The notes under the pieces are model-generated. The model ran no database searches. It was not told where the DNA came from and saw only the letters and a list, made by a program, of their open reading frames with translations. DNA of 64,000 nt from Sordariomycetes sp. S80-01Y (lineage: Eukaryota; Ascomycota; Sordariomycetes): positions 930,001 to 994,000 of the forward strand of contig JAXQJY010000025.1 of NCBI GenBank assembly GCA_037042185.1, written 5' to 3'. Both the position numbers and the translations under genes were made by a program. Of the stretch, positions 24,110 to 33,523 are shown in pieces (within the stretch, counting starts at the first letter, position 1; every line of letters begins with the position of its first letter).

Positions 24110-25865
24110 ATGCGTGCATTCAGCTTCCGTCGCAGCATCCCAAACTTCTCTTCTGGCCGACCTCTTTACAGACTCAGTTTTGCGCCAACGTGCAGAGGTG
24201 TTGCGACGATGGGCGACGCCGCAGCCGATCCTCCCTCAGGGGAGCCGAAGAAGACCAAGCTGCGCGGGCGAGCCTTCTACGAGAGTATAGGAAGCCCCAA
24301 GTTCATTGTCGCCCCTATGGTCGACCAATCTGAATTCGTGCGCCTCTCCCCCGACACCCCGTGCCTGCAACACGACTGACGAGTGCTAGGCCTGGCGCAT
24401 GCTCACTCGCTCATTCCTCACCGAAGAGGAGCAATCATCCCTCCTAGCCTACACTCCCATGTTCCACGCCCGCCTCTTCGCTGAGGAGGAGAAGTACCGA
24501 AAAGCACACTTCCAGTCCACGAAGCCGGACGCGCCAGCGGAGCTTTGGCTCGACGGAAACCCTAAATTCGACAGACCGCTCTTTGTGCAGTTCTGCGCAA
24601 ACGATCCCGAACATCTTCTCAATGCGGCGAAACATGTCGCCCCGTACTGCGACGCCGTGGACCTGAACCTGGGGTGTCCGCAGGGCATTGCCCGCAAGGG
24701 ACATTACGGTGCTTTCCTGCAGGAGGACCAGGAGCTTGTCTTCAAGCTGATCAACACTTTGCATAAGGAGCTCGATATCCCCGTGACGGCGAAGATAAGG
24801 GTCCTGGAAACGAAAGAACAGACGTTAGAGTACGCCCAAAATGTTCTCCGGGCGGGGGCTTCGATTTTAACGGTTCACGGAAGAAGGAGGGAGCAGAAGG
24901 GGCACCTGACTGGGTTGGCGGACTGGTCATTCATAAGATACCTGAGAGAGAATTTGCCAAAAGAGACGGTCATCTTTGCGAACGGAAACATTCTGCAAGA
25001 CGGGGATATACAGCAATGTCTGGACGCGACAGGGGCGGATGGCGTCATGAGTGCCGAGGGAAACCTGAGCGATCCTGGTATCTTTGGGCGTCAACCAAAA
25101 GAGGGAGAGCACACGAGGGAATTCTGGAGAGGGAGGGACGGGAAAGGCGGCTGGAGGGTAGATGCAGTCACCAGGCGGTACCTGGACATACTGCATAGGT
25201 ACGCCGAAGGGAACGAGCCGCCGCAGCGAAGACCGCTGTTCATGCCCGGGGATGACACCAAGTGGATGGAGGAGTCTGATGAGGCAGAGGATGAGCCACC
25301 GGCCAAGAAGCGCAAGACGCAGAGCCGGGGCTCCGGCGATAGCAACCCGAACCTACACAGCGTACAGTCGCACCTCTTCCACCTCCTGCGGCACTTCGTC
25401 TCCCGACACACTGACGTGCGCGATCTCCTCGCCAAGTCCAGCCGCAGGGGTCTGCCGGGGTTCGAGGCCGTGCTGTCGGCCATGGAGAAGAAGGTGGCGC
25501 GCGGGCTCATCGAGTACAACGAGACGGACGGCAAGAGCTGGGATGACGAGGTGAGGGAGCTGATGGAGAAGGAGGACGGTGTCGAGGGGGAGAGCAGCGT
25601 GGGCACAATGAAGAGGTGCAAGCGGCCGTGGTGGGTTGTCCAGCCCATCATCCGGCCGCTGCCCAAGGAGGCGATGGAGAAGGGCGCCATCAGCATGAAG
25701 AAGAAGGACAAGGTGCAGCATGAGAACGGCGGCAAGGGGAAGCAGGAGGGCGAGAAGAAGCAGCCAGCTGAGCAGAAGCCAGCCGAGGAAAAGAGTACAC
25801 CGGTGGCAGAGAAGACGGAGGTGCAGAAGGACATTGCCGCTCGCGACGAGCAAGTGGCAGGCTGA
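24110..25865 (+). CDS. dus1: tRNA-dihydrouridine synthase, Dus1 family
   Basis: Exons 24110-24337 and 24390-25865 are joined across intron 24338-24389 (donor GTGCGC, acceptor GCTAG), giving 567 residues. The FMN-binding start IVAPMVDQSE is completed by FAWRML across the junction. The family motif LNLGCPQGIARKG carries the catalytic Cys, and LTVHGRRREQKG and ADGVMSAEGNL follow. Dus1 reduces uridine to dihydrouridine at positions 16/17 of tRNA. A C-terminal Lys/Glu-rich extension and a basic PAKKRK near residue 380 resemble a nuclear signal. The first 33 residues are Arg/Ser-rich without acidic residues, like a mitochondrial presequence, followed by a second ATG (24209) with much better context. 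Two products by leaky scanning are therefore possible. Confidence 0.93.
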
Positions 25866-26295
25866 GATCTCCAAAATAGACCAGTTGACAGCATCTATGC
25901 GTCTCGATTGAAGGAAAAAGCCACCACACACCAAGAATCATACCCGTACATCCGGACAATCGTTGTACGTGGTAATTGTTCGGTCATGTTGAATGCTTTC
26001 AGGGGCAGAGCCACGCGACGCGAAGCGAGACTTAGCGCCGCTCAAGCGAGAGGAGGACGCCATGGCAGTCCTCGGAGCTGGCAGCTGCGCAACAGCTGTT
26101 TCATGAGACGTTCACTGTCTGTTCGCCGTTTGATATGTGATCTTATGTACGCGCTTGGGCATCTATGTCCCTGCTCCCCCCCTCTTCTCTGGATATTGAT
26201 TTCACTCGTGCCACAGCATCTCATCGCCCTTGACCCCGGTGCCCCATTCGATCCCTGAACGTCCACCAACCATTATCCAAGTTATTCGATCCGCC
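25866..26295. other. Intergenic region, dus1 to IFI6-like gene 1
   Basis: This 430 bp contains the 3' end of dus1 and the promoter of the first IFI6-like gene. A T/C-rich stretch precedes the start codon. No further feature is recognised. Confidence 0.5.
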
Positions 26296-26785
26296 ATGAA
26301 TATCTTCCAGCATGTGAGTGTGACCGTGAGCATCGCTGTGGAATCTACAGACTGACCGGAATCAGCTCATTCGTCTGATCAACGATCACCCCGACAAGGC
26401 GGCCAAGCTCGCTGCCTCAGCTTTCACACTCGCTTGTCCAGGCTGCGTGGTTGTGCCCATGATCTGCGCTGCTAGTTTCACCGTTGGAGGTGCCATAGCC
26501 GGTGAGTTCTCACTTTGATCAACCTGGCCCTCTTTCCCATACGCCTCGCTGTCCAACACTGATACAGTCCCGACTCTACGCTTCGTGTGAACGTTAGTGG
26601 CTAACACGTTGAAAGGACTCGCTGCCACAAGAGCCGACAACCCTCACGAGCAGATTGCCGCCCACGGGGTGTTTGCGATGATGCAGAGCGCGGCCGCCGG
26701 GGGCTATGGCGTTGCCATCGTCAATGGGGCTGTTCAAGCTGTTAGTGCGGTGGGCAATGCTTGGAGTTGGATCCGGGGAACGTGA
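26296..26785 (+). CDS. IFI6/IFI27 (ISG12)-like small membrane protein 1
   Basis: Exons 26296-26313, 26366-26501 and 26598-26785 (18, 136 and 188 nt) join to 113 residues. The protein is hydrophobic and Gly/Ala-rich, with HGVFAMMQSAAAGGYG as the recognisable core. This matches the interferon-inducible 6-16 family, whose animal members sit in mitochondrial or ER membranes and affect apoptosis. Fungal members are common but largely uncharacterised, so no function can be assigned. The paralogue lies tail-to-tail at 27227-27671 and has the same 18/136 nt leading exons and the QSAAxGGYGVAxVN core. The short first exon was placed by conserved phase and splice sites. Confidence 0.8.
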
Positions 26786-27226
26786 AGCTGAGTGGAAATG
26801 TGGCAACCAATGAGGAATCGCTTGGCTGAAGAAGCCTTTTAAGATCTCCGTCTGGTTTGCTTGGGTCTGGTAGGATAAGCATAGTCCTTTCAATGACATT
26901 TGCTCGCCCGTTGACTTAGCTGGGCTCCCGTCGCAAGCATGCACTATTCATAATCCAGACCAAACGACCAACATGAAGAGCCCTCTACTGGCTTTAGATT
27001 CGTCTTAATTGCCGTGTTTGAGATTTAAGTAACCAACAGGAATACAAAAAATCAACCTTGCCTCCAAAAGTCAGCCTTGCCTGCGTTTCCATCCTAGCCA
27101 GCCAACGTACCGTACCGTACCGTCTGCAAGGCTTCGACCAACAAGCTCCGTCGCCACCACCCACCTGAACGCTCCCTTCCAACAGGCGAATCAAGCAGCG
27201 AAAGGACTCGAAGGATTCTCATCTCG
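26786..27226. other. Convergent region between the two IFI6-like genes
   Basis: These 441 bp hold the two 3' ends. A short tandem array of GTACC, about 3.5 copies, lies near 27107-27123. Nothing else is recognised. Confidence 0.5.
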
Positions 27227-27671
27227 CTAACGAAAGCACCTGGACGCGGCAACCCCGAGAGCGGTGACGACCTGGAAGACCGTATTGACGGATGCGACGC
27301 CGTAGCCCCCGACAGCCGCACTCTGCGTCGTCGCAAAGATACTGTGGGCAGCGATTGGATTGGTGACGCTGTGAACATATGCCGCGGCGGATCCTGGCGT
27401 TTCTCAAGTTAGCTCGCGGAATGCTCGCACGATGCTGCAGCAGCATCACAGGGTGGGACCGTACCGGCTGCGACACCCGTGGACGTGAAACCAAGGGCCC
27501 CAAGAATGGGACCGACAAGCCAGCCCGGAAAGACGAGGGCGATGATAAAGATCACAAGCTTGGTCGATTGCACCGGCCTATTCACGACGTAACCTGTAGC
27601 CTAAGTCGTACACGTTAGTCGCGATGGGCCACCACGGAACAGGCGCTACCTACGTTCGTGAGCACATCCAT
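27227..27671 (-). CDS. IFI6/IFI27 (ISG12)-like small membrane protein 2
   Basis: Exons 27654-27671, 27465-27600 and 27227-27393 (18, 136 and 167 nt) join to 106 residues. The middle reads LGFTSTGVAAGSAAA, the hallmark GFTxxGIAAGS motif of the IFI6/ISG12 family, and then ATTQSAAVGGYGVAS. Two hydrophobic segments are evident (residues ~20-45 and ~70-95). The first two exons have exactly the lengths of those in the neighbouring paralogue on the other strand, so the pair probably arose by an inverted local duplication. Function is unknown; membrane location is inferred. Confidence 0.82.
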
Positions 27672-28470
27672 GACGGCGGAGTGATGGAACTGGCGGGTAT
27701 GCAGATAAGAGCGAGTGCTTGAGATTGAACCCGACGGGAGGGAAGAGAGAGCTTTAAGTAAGGAGCAATTGTTCTGCGAAGAATGAGAAATGTCACGGTG
27801 CCGTGCTGCAGCAAGCTGTTGGGTTGACACCGACGAGGCTGAGTGCTGGTGGCCGCATGTGGCCTCCCCTACTTGCATCCAGCGGGCGCACTGTTCAAGA
27901 GACTGAAGCTGAAAAGTACCTGCAGGTTTAAGTAGTCACATTTACCAGTTCGGCCCTTGCTTGCGTCTCATCCGTTGCTCAAGGCGCATCTGTCCCAAGC
28001 GCGCGCTTAACGGGAACCTCCATGGGGTTGAAACAGGGCGCCTATACTTTAGAAAGCAGGTATCACGCGCAAATGAAGGGAGAAAGGACAGAGTCTATGT
28101 TCACTCCTCATGATTGAATGCTTTTGCGGGTCGCTGGGCTAAGACTTGATGCCGCATACTGAATTCGCTTACATGTATGCCCTATTAAAAAGCATAGTCG
28201 CTAAAGGTTTCCCACACAATTTCTAGGCACCCGTTGTACAATGTCCGAAACCTTCGCGCTGTTCCCGGACCGTAATCTGCCTTGCCGGCACTCAGATCAC
28301 GACTAGCGGCCAGCCGGGGGACCTTTTGCTCCGGCACATCTCCCCTCATCTCTCTGTTATGGATCGAGAGCATCATGTAACTTGCTCTTGCGGCCCGGCC
28401 CTCGAATTGCACGACATCCTCGGGGCGAGGTCTTCATCATTCAGAGCCTTGCAGGGGATATTGCATGTGC
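27672..28470. other. Intergenic region, IFI6-like gene 2 to small membrane protein
   Basis: About 0.8 kb holds the promoter of the second IFI6-like gene and the 3' end of the LPxY membrane protein gene. No gene or repeat is recognised. Confidence 0.5.
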
Positions 28471-28968
28471 TCATTCTTGTTGCTCGTAGGCGGGCAAAGG
28501 GTCGTGGTCAGCTTGGTGCTCGTAGGCAGGCAGAGCGCCGTCGTCAGCCTGCTGATCGTCGGCGGGCAGAGCTGTGTTGTCTGCTTCTAGCTTGCGAAGG
28601 AGAGCCCTCCATCGCTTAGCCTTGTGTACCACGCACAAGAAAACTACATTGACCCCAGCCAGCGCCATACCAGTTGGAATACCTGAAAGAGCCACGTGTT
28701 AGCTCTTGTTCTGCGGGCGAACCGAGTATTGGACTTACACCACTCCTCTGTACACGACTGATCAGACTCTTCAAGAGGCCAGATCGAGGAGAAAAAGAAC
28801 AACCCTGCGATGATAAGGATGATCTGTATAAGAATCACGCCACCTTTTGGGGGGCAGATCATGTAGGCAATCTGCCGGTCTTCTGTGAGCGACGGCAAGT
28901 GAAAGAGGTACCCTTCTTACATTGTCCCATCGACGGCTTTGGACCTGGTTATCCGGAGGGTTGGCCAT
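28471..28968 (-). CDS. Small two-span membrane protein with C-terminal LPxY motifs
   Basis: Exons 28921-28968, 28739-28871 and 28471-28682 are joined across introns 28872-28920 and 28683-28738, giving 130 residues. The start ATG has A at -3 and G at +4. Two hydrophobic helices are clear: VILIQIILIIAGLFFF and MALAGVNVVFLCVV. After a basic stretch (KAKRWRALLRK), the tail is acidic and Gln-rich and contains two LPAY motifs in imperfect repeats (LPAYEHQ and LPAYEQQ). LPxY and PPxY motifs bind WW domains of Nedd4/Rsp5 ubiquitin ligases, so a trafficking-adaptor role is possible but inferred. No family is recognised. The intron phases are all consistent, which supports the model. Confidence 0.65.
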
Positions 28969-29180
28969 TGTCAAAGGCCTGTCGACAAGAGCTTGCGGTG
29001 GAATAATCTGGGCGTGCTGCGTTCGTCGATAATAAGTGTGATGGGTGATTGGGTACGATAGGGATGCTGTATAGAGTGTGTGCTCGAGGATGTTGTGTGA
29101 TGAAGACCGACGCTGTTTGATCTGACCTTCATCGCAACCGGCAATGCAATGACGCAGTGAGCTCCTACCCTCGAAGTCGC

Positions 29181-31338
29181 TCATGTTGTAGGAAAGACTC
29201 CCTGGAAAGCAACATTTTCTCCCCCAAGGAAAGTACTCCAGTCGATCTCGCTAAGTTGATCATCATACCAGCCGAAGAGGTCAAGGCTACCGGCACCCGA
29301 AGGTGTAGAAAAAGCACCTTCATAGTCGGCAGTCAACGCCTCATACAACGCAGACACAATATCTGGTGACCGATCCGTGGACCGCATCCACGGTCGCATC
29401 TCAGCGAATGTCTCGAGCGCCTTTCCAAGACTGGCTCGCCAGGCAGCAACGTTGTGAACGGCGGACGGATGCATGTTCTTGTCCACAGCGATGGAGAGAA
29501 GTGGTGTCATGCAGGCTTGGAAGAGATACCAGCCGGCATTCCAGACGTGGACGCGGTTTGGGGTCCAGTAGAGTGCGATAGCGTCGATCGTGTCGCTTGC
29601 CACGCTGCAGCAGGTGTCGAGGAGCTGCTGCGGCTCGGGGGCCAGTTCCGTGAGATTCTTACGGTGGCCGTTGGCGATATACAGGAATGATGAGCGGGTT
29701 AGGAGCATGCGGGCATTGAGGTAGCGTGTCCGCATAAATTCCCGTGCGATGTGGAAGCGTGGTGGCGACTGATTGGCGTCAGTTAACGTAGGCGGGAGTG
29801 CCTCATACCACTTGACCAGCTCATTATCAAAGTCGTTGACCTCCTGGATCGACAGGCGGCCGAATCGAGCGAAGCGATGCTGCATGCGGTCGCACAGAAC
29901 GCAGAACTGCGTGCTGGCAAGTAGCGAGAGCGTTGGCCAGTCATCCTGCGATGTCGCGGTAGGGAGAGAAGTATCCATAGTACTGCTGTCCCAACGACCA
30001 CAGGTTGGTCTGCCCTGGGTCATGGCGCCCCAGGTATCAAGGCAGAACAGACTCCACCATGTTCGCCTTCTGGTTTCGATGCGGGACTGGTTTCGAGCGG
30101 CTTCGGCAGGATCGGCAATGTTGCCTCGATGACGAGGCTCGCGGTGTAGGCCGAGCGCAATGGCTACGCGATGAGCCGCGCCCAGGATACCGTACGCCAT
30201 GTTGGGCGAGTTCCGATAGTGCAAGTAGTAGCCGCCAAGGAGGCAGAGGGCCTGCAGGCTGTCGAGGTTACCGGCCCCTAAGCTCTCGAGGTTTACAAAG
30301 CTGCGAGCCTGTCGGTAGTACTGCTCGTGCAAGCTGTCGCTGCCAGACGCAATGGACCCCATGACAAAGACCATGTTGAGGAGGCCTTTCCATGAGGCGT
30401 CGTTCCTCGTACCCATTGCGAACTGTCGACGGAACTCCTCCTCATCGAGAAAAGGTGTGATGGAGTGAACATGTTCGAAGTAGAAGTCGATGCAGCGCTG
30501 CTCTTTGAGCCTGTCGAGGTCCGGGTCTCTCTCCAAAAAGGGAATAGACGGCAATGGCTGAGACGGCAAGCTGGACCAAGTTTTTGAGCACTGGACCGTA
30601 TGGTCCTTGGCGGATGGGCAGAGTCGAAAGATGGCCCGTATGACGGCGCTCATAGAGGTCATGCCGAGATAGGAGCGGACGTGGTGATCCTGTGCTAGAC
30701 CGATGGCGTTGACGTCGTCGCTGGCGATGCTTCCGCGCTGGTCCAGAGACTCGTCCCAACGGCGCTCTGCTGGAACATCACCGTTTTCCGAGACAGCTGC
30801 CGAGTCGTCCATCTCGCCAGCGGAGTGATCCATATCCCCCGAAGACGAATGAAGAGGTCCATGGTGGGGCGGGATCTGGTGCATATGGGTTTGAGGTGTG
30901 TGATCCATCTTATAAGACAGCATACCGAGCAGTTCAGACTGACTTTTGCCCAAGAGCTCGTCGACAATGGCACCAGGGAACAGAGTCTCGAGGATCTGCG
31001 TCTGGGTCCGAATCTGCTCCGAGGCCTTGTCGTAGGTACTGATCTGGTCAACGAGGCACTTAGCTGCGATTCAGGTCGACCTACCTTCGACTCACGGCGT
31101 TCCTCTTGGATCGTTGACGGTACCCGCATGCCTCGGCACACCTGTAATAGACGCAGCTGCCACACGGGTGACTGCCATCACACTTGACCTTGCGTCTCGT
31201 GCATTCTAGACAAGAGCGGTTGACCTTGCGGCCGGTGGCCGGCTGAGGTGAGTCGTTCCGCATGGAGACGACTCGCTGGTCGCCTTCTGGCAGCGGGTGT
31301 GAGAAGGACGGCACGGACGACATCCTGTCGTGACCCAT
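29181..31338 (-). CDS. Zn2Cys6 transcription factor with fungal_trans domain
   Basis: Exons 31096-31338 and 29181-31043 are joined across intron 31044-31095 (donor GTGAGT), giving 701 residues. The binuclear cluster CLECTRRKVKCDGSHPC GSC begins near residue 43, followed by a basic linker and a coiled region rich in Gln/Leu. The fungal-specific regulatory domain runs through IDFYFEHVHSITPFL and AYGILGAAHRVAIALG to the middle of the protein. The first ATG (31338) has a good context; an in-frame upstream extension has none. It reads in the same direction as the FMN oxidase gene 357 bp upstream. A regulatory link is possible but unproven. Target genes are unknown. Confidence 0.9.
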
Positions 31339-31695
31339 TGGGCTGATTGAGGAATCAATTATTGGGAGGGAGAGCAACAATCAGAGAGATCCGACAGACG
31401 GCCATGATCCGTAGGCGAAGCGTGCGAAAGGACCAGATTCTCCTGTTGGCGCTGGAGAAGAGAAAAGCACGGGGGGGGGGCATGAACAAGTCTGGGGTGC
31501 GTGTGGGGTCATTTCGGGGTCGAGATCGGGGCTATTGGAAAGTACTTGCATCTGCTCAAGCCCACCACGCTGAGCCATGTATCCACTGGTACTGCCAATG
31601 AGCAGATCCCAGACCGGTCCATTTCTCAACGCCGAGACCCCCCCTACCATTCTCGTCACCACTTTCATGGATGGTCCGGATATCGCTCACGCTGT
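31339..31695. other. Intergenic region upstream of the Zn2Cys6 gene
   Basis: This 357 bp lies between the 3' end of the FMN oxidase gene and the start of the regulator gene. It includes a run of ten G at 31471-31480. It should hold the regulator's promoter. Confidence 0.5.
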
Positions 31696-32998
31696 CTATA
31701 TGATTTTAATGCCAGGCACCTCCTCCAGAATCTCCCTTTCCACCTCATCCAGCGCCGCGGGTCCGTCGAACAGACGCGAGTTCAGAGCACTTGTGTTGAC
31801 CTGTCCGCGCATTAGCCAGGGGTCAGACCAGCACAGCGAGAGGCCTTAGTAGACTTACATGCCGCGGGTTGAGCGCAGGGACGCGTTTGGCGCCCAGAAG
31901 TCTCATCGTCGTCGCTACTTCATCGGCCAGAACTGCATTTGTTAGTCACTTTGAGGTTCACGCAACACCACAGGGCTGCCTACGTTTGATCGTTCTGTGA
32001 ACACCCTCTCGCCCTCCTACAGCAAGTCCAAAAAGCGGTGCTCGTCCTATGCCCACGCCTTTGGCGCCCAGAGCGAGTGCCTTGACAACGTCCGTTCCTC
32101 TCTTGATGCCGCCGTCTATCAAGACGTCTATCCTGCTGAGGACCTGTGGACAAAACTTCCTGATCTCGAGCAGCGTCTGAATGGGAGGCGGCACAGTGTC
32201 AAGCGCCCTGCCGCCATGATTTGACAAGATTATACCCCTGACCGAAGGAAACAGCGTCGCCGCATACGCATCTTCGTACGTCTGAATGCCTTTCAGTACA
32301 ATCGGCAAATCAGTCTGCGTTTGCAGCCAAGACAGCGTCTTCTTCCACGTCAACGCACTCTCCGTACCCCAAGTTTGTGGCGGCCCGCCTGCAGCCATCT
32401 CGGACATTTTGAAACGGACCTCGATCTCCCTTTTGCCCGGAAAGGGAGCGTCGACCGTCAGCACCAGAAACTTGACCTGGGGAACTTCTTTCAGAGCCGC
32501 CAGCTTCTGCTGCGTCTCTGCAATGTCCTTGACGATGTACAGCTGCCAGCCAAATATGGCGTCCGGACCAGCTTGCACCACCTCTTTGAGGGGCTGCGCT
32601 GCGTTCTGGCTGACAATCTGCAGGGTCTTGAAGGAGGAGCAGGCTGCGGCAACACCACACTCACCGTCAGGGTGGGCGAGTGTGGCCAGAGCGGCAGGGG
32701 ATGTGAAGATTGGAATCTCCAGTCTGTGGCCGAGAAAGGTTGTCGAGGTGTCACACTCTGTGCAGTCTACGAGGACCCGGGGCCGCAACTGGATGGAGCG
32801 GTAGATGGTGTTGTTCTCGATCTTGGTAAAGGAGTCGTCTGTGGCTGAGGTGTAGTACGAGATGGCCTTGGGACTCATGCGTTCCATGGCAAGGGCCTCC
32901 ATCTCGGCCAGACTTAGGATCTCATCCATCCTGGGTGTTGCAGCGGCTGGCTCTTGGGGCTTTGGACGGCTTGCCATCTCGGTTGGTAGCTGCGACAT
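31696..32998 (-). CDS. FMN-dependent alpha-hydroxy-acid oxidase/dehydrogenase
   Basis: Exons 31984-32998, 31859-31932 and 31696-31800 are joined across introns 31933-31983 and 31801-31858, giving 397 residues. The FMN-binding barrel is marked by the N-terminal block AISYYTSATDD, PIFTSPAAL, GWQLYIVKD, TVDAPFPGKRE, LKGI, the catalytic SNHGGRALD and IDGGIKRGTD. These are the glycolate oxidase / lactate oxidase / flavocytochrome b2 family motifs. No heme-b5 domain precedes it, so it is an oxidase- or dehydrogenase-type single-domain enzyme, with an undetermined 2-hydroxy acid substrate. It is divergent from the beta-mannosidase gene, with 525 bp between starts. Confidence 0.93.
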
Positions 32999-33523
32999 GG
33001 TTTGCTGTGCAGATTTAAACCAAGTCCCGGCTCAGTGCTTCTTGACTCTCTCAAGAAGACAGACAAGGTTAGCAACACCTCCCAGAGAGCAAGCCAGATC
33101 ACGCAGAACTGCGCTAAGGTCCCCCAACACACGGGCGTTGCAAGCCTCAGCCCCTCGTTCGACTCAATCCCCTCAGTGGAGCGCGGTCATTGTAAGACGA
33201 TACTTCGAAACCCCGCCCGCGCTACGTGACGGGAATATAACGTTCCATCCCCAGGACCTGGAAACGCCACCCAATGGCTGCCCCTTTGGGCGGATCCACG
33301 GCCTCCGCCTGGGGTGGAGTCCCGACCGTCTACTCCGCATTGACAGCTCCGACTCCGGGGCAGCGCCGGCCTTTGCATTCCCGTGACACCGGGACATCGT
33401 CGCGTCGAAGAAACGTTCCTTTGCAACGTCTAAGGACTTCAAATAGGAGAGGTGCTCCCTTGGTTCATTCGAGATCCATCTTGCAACTTCTCAAGTATCT
33501 GTTGCTGTGCGTCTACCGCAACT
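32999..33523. promoter_or_regulatory. Divergent promoter region (FMN oxidase / beta-mannosidase)
   Basis: These 525 bp separate two divergent start codons and should contain both promoters. I see no clear cluster of known sites. Confidence 0.5.

Noticed and set aside
31081-31095. Alternative donor GTAGGT for the Zn2Cys6 intron
   Set aside because: It leaves exon 2 out of frame, whereas the nearby GTGAGT keeps the reading frame.
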